A DNA stretch of 64,000 bases from Margaritispora aquatica (GCA_007644065.1 VJWN01000012.1:981758-1045757), one strand, 5' to 3'. Numbered from the stretch's first letter, positions 1-12,325 are shown. Notes: generated from the sequence alone by a model not told the origin. Made by a program: numbers and translations.

Positions 1-312
1 GACGGTAGCGGATGGGAGAGGCGTTTATGAGGTCTTGTGCTGCTGAGTCGGTCGCGAACATGGAGAGGAAGGCATTGGGAACTGTCTTGTCATACTGATA
101 CTGAATTCATAGTTAAATCTCAAGTCATATAGCTCAATTGAACACAAACCTACCTTCAAGGACTTGAACATAACCACTTCCCCAAACCGCTCTATAACTC
201 GGAGAACCTCTCGTCGTTCGGAGAAGGTTCGTGGCATTGGGAAGAGCTTCAAATGCACAGTTGCGGCTACGAAGGACCGTTTGATCCGCGGGGCTCTTAG
301 AGGTTGCACCAT
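1..312 (-). CDS. RRM-like conserved fungal protein, N-terminal part (runs off the window)
   Basis: Two exons are visible: 312-154 and 85-1, with a 68-nt intron (donor GTAGGT, acceptor AAG). The join reads through as ...KSLK-TVPNAFLSMF..., and only this acceptor keeps an open frame to the window edge. The start ATG at 312 follows CCCACC, a good Kozak context. The visible 81 residues show an alternating pattern of beta-strand, ERREVLRVIERFGEV helix, strand and second helix (DSAAQDLINAS), which resembles an RNA-recognition-motif fold. The basic start (RAPRIKRSF) could be a mitochondrial presequence. The C-terminal part lies outside the window, so the function stays open. I do not recognise a named gene. 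Confidence 0.6.
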
Positions 313-2012
313 GGTGGGCGTGTAGTGAGAATGTCATCGAGACATTGCTGAGTGTTCTTGAATGCTCGAAGCTTGTGAAGCTTGATACTGGTGGGACTTT
401 TTATACGGCAACCTCTAGGAACCAGGAGCGCGCGTTGAATATCATGAATATCCTTAGTCGAATTCAGACCAGACCATCATCAGTGTAAAACTTCCAGAGA
501 AATCAAAGTTTATTTGTCTGGATTTTCCATCTCATCTGTGATCAGTGTTGCAGAGGAATAGGGCCTCCTTTTACTTGCTGCGTTGTGTAGTGCCAAAGAG
601 ACACATCAAATCGAGGTTCCATCAATCCAAGTCAGTAGCATTATTACCTCTTCATTCTATGAATTTCTATTAACATTGCTCTTTGGGGGCGGTAATCGTT
701 GGAGGGATGAATATCTCAAATCCCCAGCTTCTCCCTCTGCTTTTTGGACTGCAATTCTTCGTTTGCCAAGGTGCCTTGACTATTTTATTGAATGTATCAT
801 GCCAGAGTCTGTGTATCACTTTCCAACTTCTACGCAGACTGTTGTGGAATTGAAAATCTGGAGGTTATATGATCTATGATGTCTATCAATGCTGCTGTAT
901 TATGCTATTCAACAACCCCTGTGCTTATTTCCTCGGCACAGATGTATTCTCATTCCATAGGCGTCCTTGGAAATTATCTCTCACAAATAACAACTCTTGA
1001 TTCTTCACCTCTTCGACCTTCGAACCATCCTCCTCGTTCCTGCATCGTCAAAATGGGCTGTAGTGCAGCAGGCAAGTAGACCGTACATATCGCGCGATGC
1101 CTTTCTCTCCGAGGTTCGTCCCATCGTCTCGAAATCAGACTTTCGAATATTGGGTGTGTTAAGTCTACTTCTCTCGAGAATTTTCCACATATTACTGACA
1201 TGTGTGAGATTATTGACGAAGCCCACCTCGTCCATTCTAGATACCGAAATAGTTCTTGCTGCCATCTTGGCGCAGGGATTATTAATTCGTCTGAGATTTC
1301 GAATTACCTTCGAACACTCAGGATGAGAAGGTTCTGGTGTGTATGGTTGTGGAGGCTATATAGTAGGTAGGTAGGAAAGGTCGGTTATTTCCTTGACACA
1401 TCGTCAGAGTACCGGGAATTATCTACTCTCTCAATGTTAAGTCTTGATGATGGCAAGAAAGCAGATTTTATCTTTGTTCAATGCCGTCGGTGAGGTAATT
1501 TGTATACACGTTGAAGGTCTTAATCCATTTCTTCCACATTCTCTCTTTCAGAGAGACAAGGAAAGAGAACTAATACCAACGAAGAAATGGCTGCGCTGCT
1601 TTCATTCAGACTCCGAAGACCAAGGAGAAGGACAGTCGTTATTAATGAGTGATATTTGTAAGAATCGTGATCCAAGGATAGATTGTGATATGTGGAGCTA
1701 ACCAGAATGTAAGCAATAGCAAATAAACCTCGAGGGAGTCACGGTCACAGTGAAAGCAAAGTAAGTGATTTGTTTGATTTATTTGATTTTGTAGTGCGAA
1801 CTGACAGACTATTAGGTAATTAATGTCTTCTCTCGCGCGCTCGTTCTCAACGCACTGTGGTATCATTTGACGACGCTCAAGACAAAAGGAATCGCTCAAA
1901 ACGCCATGCATCACAATTCCAAACTCGTGTTCTCGTATATTTTTCACGTGCCATCCTTCCTGCAAGCCGAAGCTCAAAGCCTAGGCAAGATACTAGAAGT
2001 CAAATGAGACAT
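313..2012. other. Intergenic, no supported gene
   Basis: About 1.7 kb between two minus-strand genes. Short open frames occur on both strands (for example 997-1326 plus and 1005-1265 minus), but they overlap each other, lack splice-site support and show no family motif. I see no RNA gene here. Confidence 0.5.
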
Positions 2013-2788
2013 CTAGTACTTGGTTCTCCTTTGCCAGAAGCGTCTTCTGTGGGTGGTAGTGGTACCAGCTCCATAGCCAGCATCCATAACCTTGCTACTG
2101 TTCTTCTGCTTGTGCATACGGCTGCTACAGCACGTCAACAACACCAAGAGCGTTGCAATGAGCAGCATGACCATGGCAGCAAGCTCAGTCCACATGCCAG
2201 CACCGAAGCGAGCGGTCGAGGCGCTGGCGTCGTTCTCGCCGTTAATGTGGTTCTTGATGATACCCCACATGGTGAAGTCGGTGGCCATCACGACGACAGT
2301 TACAACCCAAGCGCAGAGCGCGGTCGCGGCTGCGAAGATGGCACCGCAGAAACCGGCACCGGCAGCGAGGAGGAAGGCGATGAAGGCGAGGCCGCAGGCG
2401 ACAGGGTGGAGAACCATCACGCGGGTGAGAGCCTTGGAGGTGTTCTTTTGAGCCGAGTTATAGGAGGTGCCGTCTGCAGCAGCGACGATGTCGGCGGGGC
2501 GGTAGCCGATGTGCGAGCCAGTGCACCAATCCTTGCGGGAGTTGCTGGTTGGGATGTTAGTTTGGTTCTGAAGAAGGAAAGGGATGGGAGAACTTACGAG
2601 GCATCTGCGGCATCAAGCACACAATATCCGAAAGTACCAAAGGTGATGGCGGAGTTGTTGCTCAGGCTCACCTTGAGCATGGAGATGTCGTTGACGATGG
2701 GCGAGGTAATGGTGGTGATGAGGAGGAGGATGGTGGATGCGAAGAGGAGGAACGTGCCAACATGGTGGAAGATTCCTGTTTTGGCCAT
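2013..2788 (-). CDS. SUR7/PalI (Rim9)-family four-pass membrane protein
   Basis: Two exons, 2788-2598 and 2544-2013 (donor GTAAGT, acceptor CAG), give 240 residues. The first helix (about residues 8-30) is followed by an extracytoplasmic loop with the family-typical GTFGYC motif and further cysteine (DWCTGSH). Three more hydrophobic helices follow at about 108-128, 134-156 and 176-200, then a basic cytoplasmic tail (HRRRFWQRRTKY). This topology is that of the SUR7/PalI family, whose members sit in the plasma membrane at eisosomes or act as Rim9/PalI in ambient-pH signalling. The tail is short, unlike the long proline-rich tail of true PalI, so a SUR7-like role is more likely. A G-rich run lies about 270-310 bp upstream of the start. 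Confidence 0.8.
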
Positions 2789-3061
2789 CTTGATTGATGT
2801 AGAGGTGGAAGGTGGGAGGATGGAAGGATTGGAGGAGAGGGGTGACTTGGATGTTGTCGAGTTGGAATATTGGTGGTGTTGTTGTTATTGTTGATGAAGA
2901 GAAAGGCCTTGAGAGGCGGAAAGGGAGGACCTCTTATTCAAAATGCGGTATGAAGCAGATGAGCTGGGTTGAAGCACGATCTTGGTGGTGTGGTCTCGAA
3001 ATCAAGGTGACGAACGGTAAGCGAGGTATCCAAACATCCAAACCAAGGAAAAGGAAATTTT

Positions 3062-3101
3062 GGGTGTTTGGGGGACTTGGGGGACTTGGGGGAGTTGGGG
3101 G
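3062..3101 (+). other. Five-tract G-quadruplex-forming motif
   Basis: Five G tracts (one of 3, four of 5) lie at 3062-3064, 3070-3074, 3079-3083, 3088-3092 and 3097-3101, separated by loops of 4-5 nt (ACTT, ACTT, AGTT). This satisfies the usual G3+ N1-7 quadruplex rule more than once. It sits about 275 bp upstream of the SUR7-like start codon, so it is probably in that gene's promoter or leader. Confidence 0.7.
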
Positions 3102-4403
3102 ACAGCAAGTACTCATTCGTCATGGATTGGTGTTTTCCACTTGGTACCCTAGTTCGAAGGTACGGACAGATCCAAGTCTACTCCGTATTATCCAGTTTTC
3201 CCAGGGTTCCAAATCTTCCCATCTCGATATTTTCAGCCGTGTCGAACACATGGTGTCTCGAGAAAATTGTCTGGAATGTCTGGAATGTCTCAAATCCGGT
3301 ATTTTCCTCTCATTCCTCCCCCTGTTCAGCCACACACCACTCACTTACCACCTACCACTTCTCTCCCGTCCTGAAGTCTCGCCAGCGCATGCATCTCCGA
3401 CCCAACCCATTCCTTAGGTTTGATTGGTCACTCACCAAGATTGCTTTCAATTACGAGCTGGGGAAGGACCAGAAGAGCGGCACTAGCGCCTTTAGTTGCC
3501 GAGATCAAGTGGGTTCAGGGTCCTGTCATATGTCACTAGCCGGATCCGGTAAAGATCGACCATGAACTCGTGGCGCAAATGGGCGAGAATGACGTCTCGT
3601 ACCAGGGGGATCCGTGGCTGTGCGGTTATGATTTGGTTTTTATTGGATGATGCGTTTTTCTGGGGTTGGTGCCTTGATTTGATACTGTACAGTACCACGA
3701 GCACGAGTACGGTACCTCCTTCTCGTTCTTCTTTCGTTTGGGACATGACAACAGACGGGGTGTGATGAATGGAAGTTACCTATGTAGGTTGGGAAAGCAC
3801 AACTACCAAGAGAAAATGTGATATGCTCGCTCTCTAGACGACAAAAGCCCGGACTCGAGAGTTGAGAATGGAAGGGACGAAATGAAAAATGTAAAAAATG
3901 ACGGCAATGCGCAAGGGTCTCACTTCACCCTCTCACCCCCAAATGGCCTGCCGTGAGACACAAACTGCGTGTCACCTCATGTTTGGTGTTTACCACCTTT
4001 TCTTCTTCTTCTTTCTTCTTCTGCACAGGCACGAGACTTACCTTTATCCACTGGAACACGAATCATCATGAGAGAGAGAGTAAGAGAGAGTAAGACAACA
4101 CCTGATTCTCACCCATACATACCATCACACACAATCCACCACCATCGTGACTTCCCCTGCCTCCCCAGTTTTCGTAGAGTCTCATCGCTTCTCCAGTTTT
4201 ACGAGCACCGTGTCTGACAACACAGCCATACTTATGATACTCGGTACTTGTGTTCAGCGAATCAGCGTTGTAGGGTTTACGCGGGTACATGTATAGTTAT
4301 GGGTTGGTATAGGGACGTCCAGCTCAGTGTGCGGCGTTTTGTCTCGTCTTTATCATGGAGAATACGTAGGTAGGTAGGTATCAGGAAGATCGGTGAGCAG
4401 ATT

Positions 4404-4404
<1 letters not shown>

Positions 4405-4467
<63 letters not shown>
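4405..4467. repeat. (AG)n microsatellite, about 31 units
   Basis: An uninterrupted AG dinucleotide tract of about 63 nt. It creates the poly-Leu/Ser open frames on the opposite strand, which I do not count as genes. Confidence 0.95.
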
Positions 4468-4470
<3 letters not shown>

Positions 4471-5514
4471 TTGAGGAAGCAGCTGGGAGTCTGAGACTTT
4501 GCTCGTGTTTGTGGGTGTGTCTGTGTCTGTGTCCGGTCTGATTCTCTCCAAGTGAAAGCATAAAATGCCATCAGCTGGAGCGATGCAGCTGCGCATGGCT
4601 AGCGAGGAAGAAGACTTAGAAAGATATCTTGTAATCTTCACCCTGTGGACTTGATGCTACCCTCGTCATGCTAGAGTAGTCCTAAGCGCACTGACTACCT
4701 ATCTCTTCATTAAGCAGCACAATCAAACATACGGTTAGGCATTGCGAAGATACCCATGCCTTCGCATCACTTGGCTGGTTTCCTCACCCCAATCCTGCCT
4801 CTATCTCGATCCAACCTTTCTACCGAAAATATCAAGAGAGCGCTTCATGTGTCTAAAGAACACAACAACCTCAATATCTCGATTCGAATAAACTAACTTC
4901 AATGCCCTCAATCTCGCCATGGACATACTAGTCACTCTTAGTTCAAGATGGATGATACAGATTCATAAATGAGCATGGTATCATTCAAAGACTGTATTAT
5001 AAGCACAAGATTCAAGTGAGTTGCTAGCATGTCATTTAGGGGGTCGTGGTTGATCGAGGTTGTTCAAACTCATCAATGGCGCCTGTTCAAACGGAAGCTA
5101 GAGTATGGACTTTACAACCGAAGTATAAGCAATCCTTTCTCTCTGGATTCTGTAGCTTTTCATGTCATCTTCTCGGTCGTTTCGATCTGATTTCATTGAC
5201 AACCTGGGTGGCTTGAGATGTTAATCTTGCTCGCAAAAAGTGGTCTCACATAACCTCGCCATCTACCCCTTCCGTCATTTGATTCATTCACGTTTATTAG
5301 TGAAAAATGTTCTCTTCTAGGCTAGGTAGTCAAATTCGCATAGGGTAACTTACTTTGTTATCTACAGTGTCGCTCCCTTCTTGATATGGAGATGCTTGAC
5401 TGCGTGTGTAAGGCCACACTTACATTTTATTCATTCCTGAAAAGATTCGATATAAGCCCAATCATGAATCAAGCAAGAGCATCTCAGCCGAGGATGGAAT
5501 TATTTCTACTGCCT

Positions 5515-5542
5515 ATCCTTGGACATCCTTGGACATCCTTGC
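5515..5542. repeat. Short tandem decamer repeat (GGACATCCTT)
   Basis: Two full copies of GGACATCCTT preceded by a partial copy (ATCCTT) and followed by a diverged base. It lies about 300 bp upstream of the kinase start. No role is evident. Confidence 0.7.
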
Positions 5543-5841
5543 ATGGATTTTCAGTCACTATCAAGTAGGAGCGAGGCAATTAAGCGAGAATCACATGATA
5601 ATCACCTTCCAAGTTGGGCTTCTTTGTTTCTCTGTCCAGTCAGGAATCGGTCGGGAATCGCTGCGTAAATGTCTTTCATGTCCTTGGTACAACAAAGGGT
5701 ATATCTCTCTACAATGGATTGACGAAAACGGACATTGCAGATCTCTTAGCTTTCGAGTAAAACTACAGCCATGGGGTGGTCGTACATCACACATTCACAG
5801 TTCAGGTCCTGCCTACACAACAAAATCCTCACCTCTTCGCC

Positions 5842-7306
5842 ATGATCGAACAGGTCAACGGCGATGCCTGGCTCGAATCCGAGCCGGATTGGCACGTCCG
5901 CATATCCTACCAAGACGAATGGAAAGGCACCAAACTCCTCACCACCCCCTCCAGCTCACTCGAATCTGTGCTCGGTGTATGGAGCCGTACCGCGGCGGGG
6001 AACCGCAAGCTTCGTGAGGATGAAATTGCGGACGTCGTGGTGAAGCAGGTGCTTGAGCAGGGGGAGCCTGTTGAGATGGGCGGCTGGGAAGGAGGATCGC
6101 TGGGGAGTCGGCTTGAGAGAGAGGCGTTGCGGATTCTGAACAAGGCGAATAGCGATCATATTGTGAGGATGTATAGAGGTGTGTCTTGTCTTGGAAAATG
6201 TGTGGGATCTAGGTTCTGGTACGAGGTCTGGTGCTAATATCTCCTTGTGGTGTTGTAGAACACAATGGTATTACGACTGGCGTTGGTGCTTTACCAGCCG
6301 ATAGGTTTGGAGTCGTGGAGAGATTGTTCGTTGAGTGCTGTCCGGGTGGTGATATGAAGCGGTTCTTGGAAGAGTTAGCGAATAGTTCTCCGTTGGAGGA
6401 GGAGGATGTGGTACGTTGATCACGGACCCGATCAATTTCACCTGCTACCTACTGAAGTTCTCTTTCGAGCAAGCTGACTCTGCTAGTGGTTCATATTCGA
6501 TTGCCTCGCAAAAGCATGCTCGGTTTGTGATCGTGGCACAGAAAATCTTAATGCGCCCTCTTGGAAGCATAAGATAGTACATTTGGATCTAAAAACCGAA
6601 AACGGCAAGTCAAGCCAGCCCGGGAAGCAATCTCGAGGAAACGAATCTGACAAACTATAGTTTTCATCGGTGAATTCGAGGCCCCAGAATCGAGACTGCC
6701 TATCTTCAAGGTAAGTGGCAGCTTCAATAACTGAGAGAAACATGACATGTCGTGGTGATCGATACTGACACATATCAACCAGTTTGGCGATTTTGGAACA
6801 GCCAGAGACCTCTCCGCCATCCCCTCAGCATGGCAAGTTCCAGGCCATCCAAAATACTTAGAGACGCAACAGTTGTTCACAAACGGTAGAGGTTGTATTT
6901 CACCTGTAAGAAGCCAACCTTTTTTATCCTACTCCCTCTACGCCCCTCTCTTTACTCACCCCATCAACTATAATCTGATTCGTCAATTGCTCTAGGAGAT
7001 GTTGGATAGCGATAATAGAGCCAACCTCTCGAAACAAAATCCTTTGACCGATACTACGATGACGACTGCAGCCAACATATGGCAAATCGGAACACTGATG
7101 TACTGCGTTTTGACACAAGCAACATGGCTGTAAGCGAGAATTTCCTCCCTCCCCTTTTCCTCTCCACTTTCCAATCACTCCCAGCAATAAAATTCCAATC
7201 CAACACTAACACTCCACAGAAAAGACGGGATCTGCCGCCCGGCACGTCCCTCTCTATGCGCTGGACTTGCCAGATGCTGTTCGAAGCTGGGGCGTTGCTG
7301 GTGATG
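5842..7306 (+). CDS. Atypical protein kinase-like protein, C-lobe apparently truncated
   Basis: Seven exons (5842-6178, 6259-6410, 6487-6604, 6661-6710, 6783-6905, 6996-7129, 7222-7306) give 332 residues. The intron at 6605 would be a GC-AG intron (GCAAGT). Visible kinase elements are a catalytic loop HLDLKTEN (Arg of HRD replaced by Leu), FGDFGTA (DFG), an SPE at the APE position, and NIWQIG in subdomain IX. I see no glycine-rich loop and no clear VAIK lysine. The last exon is poorly supported: the frame stops 28 codons in, before subdomains X-XI would be expected, and other frames run on into the convergent lipase locus. The gene may be a pseudokinase or a decaying kinase. Start chosen at the ATG before IEQVNGD; an in-frame ATG at 5776 is possible. 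Confidence 0.6.
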
Positions 7307-7404
7307 AAATATTCGGGGGACTGGAGAGAGGTGGGGAGTTCAGAATTAGTTGTTGGCGTTCAAGTGACCGTCGATGGGTAGTGGATACATATGTGATTGT
7401 AGAA

Positions 7405-8485
7405 TCAAACCAAGGGGATAAGGAAAGGAGGGGAACCTACAAAGTGCTCCCATTTGCCATATGCATGGAGAGGAACTCGTGGCACGATGTCGATGGTATG
7501 TGTTACGCGGTAGTTTCTACCTTGTGCGGGAGATTGACTTTCGATGAACTGTGCTATATCCGAAGCGCCAATGTGTGGCTGGCCATAGGTGTACTGGATT
7601 GCATTGTCAGCAAACTCAACAAGTACGTCGTTGGCAGCGAACCATAGTCGAATATCAAACAAGAGAAAAGCGACAAGCCTACAATATCGACCACGAAACC
7701 ATAGTTCCGCAACTGTGCACTCATTAACGAAGCAATTGTACCACCGAGAGAGTGACCCGTCGTAACAATCTTGTAATCAGGGGTGGTCATTTTGAGCAGA
7801 GGTTACTTTCTCTATGATCAGATCGCGTACGTCCATGGTGCCGCGCCAAAATCCATCGTGGATCACACAACCATCGTCTTGATTGTGTTCGGGGCCGCAC
7901 ATATCGGTTTTGGCTCGGTGGAAACTCATGTCAGTCAGCACGCTCAAGATGTTGCCTTTAATGACGGTGCCTTGCAGAGCTACAACGACGAGCTTTTCTG
8001 TGTGGCCCAGGGCGACGAAGCCTAGTGTTTGCGTTAATATTAGGAAATTTACATCCTTTTTTCCTTGGATAGCTTTGAAAGAGAATATGCTCTTACCAGA
8101 TGTCGAGGAGTCGCCAACTCTGCAAACAAGACGGATCAGCAACAGATTCATCCGATTTTTGAGGTTGTAACTTACTCCGAGAAGCTCTCCAGAATCGTTG
8201 TTTCGGCAGCCTCAACAGTAGAACACGCTCCTTTTCCAGCGGAACAGGAAACATTCTTGTCATAGCCATGGGTGTTGCGGAAACAATATGCTGCACCGGC
8301 ATATTCTGCAAAGAACTTCTATTGCGATACTTCGTCTTTGGAAAGGATAGCTAGAAGATCTTATGAGACATGCTGTATTGCTGGGCATAGGAGCTGGCCA
8401 TACCTGTTGATTGTGCTTCTTCGACTGGGGCTGCACTTGCAGCAATTGCACACACAGACAAGACATACTTGATGATAGTTCACAT
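7405..8485 (-). pseudogene. Broken secreted class 3 (fungal) lipase
   Basis: Read on the minus strand, a class 3 lipase is clear. A signal-peptide-like start (about 8479-8404) is followed by an intron 8403-8351 and a mature N-terminus with KFFAEYAGAAYC. Then come the strand VVVALQGT, the nucleophile elbow GHSLGG (catalytic Ser), YTYGQPHIG, the Asp region THTIDIVPRVP and a late His (WEHF). Three lesions interrupt it. Codon 2 after the ATG at 8485 is TGA (8480-8482). An in-frame TAG at 8319-8321 precedes KFFAEY. A one-base expansion of a C run (GGGG on the plus strand, 7780-7783) shifts the frame between SAQNDHP and DYKIVTTGHSLGG. The lesions occur at separate sites, so mis-assembly of one site cannot explain them all. 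The 3' end lies about 100 bp from the kinase end. Confidence 0.75.
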
Positions 8486-9000
8486 TGTCACGACTGAGCT
8501 GTTTGGATAGTAAGAGCAATTCGCACAAGATTTTGAAAATCAATGATGACTCTGATAGTATCCATTTTTGGAAAACATCCAAGTTTACCTGGCAATGACG
8601 ACAATTCGGAAGAGGCAAGAACGGATCACAAGGAAGGGGTTGAAACCTCAAGACATTTTGAAGTCGATTAGCGAAGGAGTGACGGCTAACATGCTTATGT
8701 GGTTGTACGTAAGTATACACCATATCCTAATAGCTTTGTTGATTGACATCTCTTTATGGAACTGGAATAAATTCCAAACTTGAGGTTCGATTTGAGAGAC
8801 TGATTACATGACAGTCTCAATTCAAGTTGGAGGTACTAGTGGTTGTCCGGCAGTTCTGCAGGGCGATTCGAGCTAGTCTAAAAACGAGCTAGTCTGGACT
8901 CGATAAGCGAGCCAAAACTCCATCTGACATCAAGGGTCTATCTAATTCTATCTCTACTTCAATATTCGGATTCGAAATTATTCGCAAGCATATTCAAATC
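8486..9000. other. Intergenic; probable divergent promoter
   Basis: About 500 bp between the broken lipase (minus) and the HET gene (plus). No gene or RNA is supported. A pair of related CGAGCTAGTCT-like direct repeats occurs near 8868-8895. Confidence 0.5.
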
Positions 9001-11706
9001 ATGGAGGTTCAAACCACAAACTTGAATATTGCTGAGATTGATGATGGAGCAAAATGCCGTGTATGTGCCAGATTACTTGCATTGTGTAGGATGCCCTTCG
9101 ATGTTAATGCTACCGTTGAGCTTGGGAAGGTCTCTGACATACTGGCTTCTGAATGCCCACATTCTGCTTGGGTGGAGAATATGAGATATATGTATGGTTC
9201 AGTTCCACGCTACCGACATCGCGAGCTTACTGCTTATAAAGATTCGAGTGACACCTCCATCTACCTGGGCGTAAACTATGGTACACGAACAACGAGCACA
9301 TGGAGTACAACTCAGCGCTTTGAGCTTGTTTCTCAAGAGAGCATTGATGGCTTGATTGGGCGGTCTAAGATTCTACACCCAGAATGGGTGGATGAAGGCG
9401 TGGTTCATAAATGGTACTCTCGCTGCTTGGAAGAGCATGCCGCGAAATGCGATCAGCCTGTTTGGGTTAGAGATACAGAGCCTGTGGGTCCCGAATGGCT
9501 TATAGATGTCTTTCAAAGATATATTATCCCATCTAGTGGGGTTACCAAGAGCTACATATCCCTCTCATATACTTGGGGACAAACTCGAAACTTATGCACT
9601 ACAACACGCAACCTTGAGAAGTTGCGCCAACCTGGTGCCTTTAACTCAGACGGAGACCTGTGGAACATGATCCCCACCACCATACGCAACGCTATGGATA
9701 TCACGAGAAATTTGGGAGAGAGGTTTCTCTGGGTTGACAGCTTGTGCATTGTTCAAGATGACGAAAAGGCACTTTACCGGTCTTTGGAGAAGATGCATAT
9801 GATATATGCGAATTCTGCAGTTTGCTTAGTTGCAAAGGCGGGTGAAGATGCAAATTTTGGGCTTCGTGGATTCAAGGACCTCTCTTTACCAAGAGAAGCG
9901 TATCAGATTATCGTCAGTCTAGAAGGTTTTGAGTTATCTGGATCATCAGTGGCTAAGAACTATTACTGTGATAAATCATTACCTTCAAAGTCCGGCCGAT
10001 CTTACAGTGAGCGTGCATGGACTTTTCAAGAATTCATGTTCGCGAAGCGTCGTCTCATATTTGGCAACGGACCTTTGCGATGGCATTGTAGTTGCGCTGG
10101 TTGGCATGAAGAGCTGGATTTTCATGCAATAGCTGATTTCAACGATGCTGTTGCTCCTGAACTATGGTAAGTCTTGACTGTTCTTCAAGGCTGTCATCAA
10201 TTCAGCCAACTCTTTCCGATGATCTTTTTCTTCATTTGCAAAGAACATCGAATTAGGGGTTGTTTCGTTTTTAGTTGTACATTTCAGAATATTTAAATGG
10301 TTAACTAACCCAATTGTATTGGCTGAAGGTACGCATCGAGGTGGATGCGTAAACGAGTGCCCGATCTTTCTAGCCTCACGGATGTTGTGCGGGAATTTAA
10401 TCAGAAGGCATTAACGTATTCAGAAGATGTTTTACCAGCATTTTCCGGCATCCAGTCCATGTTACATAGGACGTATCCAGGAGGTCTGATATTTGGTCAC
10501 CCAGAATTCTTCTTCGACATAACCTTAGCCTGGGCCAATATTTCTGATGTAACGAGGAGAACTCCATCGTCCAATTTCCGAGGTAACCCATTAGAGGATA
10601 ACCTCCCGAGCTGGTCATGGATGGGATGGCATGGTGACATATGCTTTCCATTTGATCTGGAATTTCATTCAGATAGTTCGGATCCTTGTGGCTTCCTAGG
10701 ACCTGTTACAACATGGTTTACTATGGAATCACCAACATCACTTTTACGAAGGAGAATAGAATCTCGGTGGTTTGAGTGCAAAGAATCGACCAAGGACACC
10801 TCTACGATACTCCCTGAAGGATGGAACTCTAGTATTTATTTGCCTCCCAAGTGGCTCAAAAGAAGAGATCGCCATCAGGTGCCTCAGTTGCCAAGAGAGC
10901 TACCACAAGCTGCCTACGTTCATATCTCCGATCCTGATACCCAATATTGGTACCCCGTGCCAGTCTTGAACTTCAAAGACACTCCAGACCTCAAGAAACA
11001 GACTCAATATCTCTATTGCAAGACGAGCAGAGCTTATTTCTATGCAGGCCACGGCTTGATCCGTATATCATACAAGGATGATACACTGATTGAGGATAAG
11101 AATGGAGATCTTGCTGGGGTTCTGTTTCTGCACAGAGAAGAAGACAGAAGAGAATTCATCTACACTGCAGAACCAGTTCGTATCGAACTCGTCGCAATCG
11201 CTAAGGGATGGACAAAAACATTGAAAGCGAAGTCAAGTGAACAATCAACAAGCGTCATTGCGGAAGAAGGTCAATTGACTACAGACGATAGAGACGATCT
11301 TGCAGAAGTCTTTGATATTAACATCAGCATTGCTGGCGATTCCATATCATCTGTTTCCAACGAACAAGTATCATTGCCAGTAGCTCAGCTTGTCGTGGCA
11401 GACGATTTAGCGATGCAAGCTACCACAAATGCTGCATTGGACATAGATGACAGCAAAAGCATGAAGTCTCATGATGACAATTCTTCCAATGCCGAAGACT
11501 CGGTGCTAGACGATCCATGGTGGGCTCATCTCGACTCGGACGATGAGAGGCCCGAGTACTGGAAAGACGATAAAGAGAATTGCTATTTTGTGCTTTGGAT
11601 TAAGTGGAATAACGGGATCGCTTATCGGCAAGCTTCTGGCTGCGTTTTGGCAACCGCTTGGGATAAATACAAGGAGCAAGATCTCGTTGAGCTTACTCTT
11701 GGGTGA
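9001..11706 (+). CDS. HET-domain (heterokaryon incompatibility) protein
   Basis: Two exons, 9001-10166 and 10329-11706, joined across a 162-nt intron (GTAAGT to AAG) so that ...ELW-YASRW... is continuous; 847 residues. The HET domain occupies about residues 180-360. Its blocks are SYISLSYTWG, then FLWVDSLCIVQDD, then RAWTFQEFMFAKRRLIF followed by the GNGPLRWHC stretch. The N-terminus has a CRVCARLL motif. The C-terminal part (from about residue 560) holds the usual conserved LPSWSWMGW motif and ends in a Ser/Asp-rich region before FVLWIKWNNG. HET proteins trigger cell death after fusion of genetically unlike hyphae; the partner of this one is unknown. The first ATG after a stop-rich leader was used as start. 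Confidence 0.92.
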
Positions 11707-12325
11707 AGTCTCGATTTAAAACTTCAAAAAGTCAATGCTACGGCAGTCGCAAAGAATTCTAGATTTTGTATAATCACAACTTTAAGCAATCAGCTAGTTG
11801 CGCATCACAACGTTGCGCATTTACAGCTTGCTTGTCTGGTTGACATGTAACCCTCAATGGCCAGTTTGTTCCAAAATAAACCCTTGATTTGAAGCACCTG
11901 TACAGATGGTAGGGATTAAGTTTACTGTGGCACTGCTATTTTCATTTCATTTTGGGGGCTGTATGAGTGAGAGACTTTTGAGACCATGATAATTTGACAA
12001 GGACGTGCGCTTTTGTCGGGCTCTACTACCATATGAGGTAGATTCAGACCAGTTTCAGAACTGGCCAATGAGTTTGCCGGAAATATCAGCCAGTTCTTAC
12101 TGGACATCTTCATTCTTGCTCAAGTGATTGGATCTTGGCTGGAAAGGATCAATATGCAGACAAGGATAGGCCGATTGTGCCATGCACCTGCAGAGACGAC
12201 TGAGCTGCTTGCAACTCCCAGAAAATACCATGCCAAACTACTACCTTCACTCATCATTGAAGACTTCTTCCAAGCAATGAAGACATATTGTAGATCTGGG
12301 TGTTGCTTAATATTCGCCGGTAGCC
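11707..12325. other. Intergenic, nothing recognised
   Basis: About 620 bp between the HET gene and the Zn2Cys6 gene. Only short overlapping open frames on both strands; probable promoter of the downstream gene. Confidence 0.5.

Larger units (their letters stand above)
2789..5841. other. Long intergenic region with low-complexity DNA, no supported gene
   Basis: About 3 kb between the divergently placed SUR7-like gene and the kinase gene. It holds a G-tract array (3062-3101), a long AG microsatellite (4405-4467), a tandem decamer (5515-5542) and pyrimidine-rich stretches. The longest open frame (2812-3417 plus) is low-complexity, lies in the presumed 5' leader of the minus-strand gene, and has no recognisable motif. 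Confidence 0.5.

Noticed and set aside
2812..3417. A 201-codon plus-strand frame
   Set aside because: Lies in the G-rich promoter/leader of the SUR7-like gene; composition follows the local repeats and shows no domain.
4353..4641. Minus-strand open frames rich in Ser-Leu repeats
   Set aside because: They are the translation of the AG microsatellite and have no start context, splice sites or family motif.
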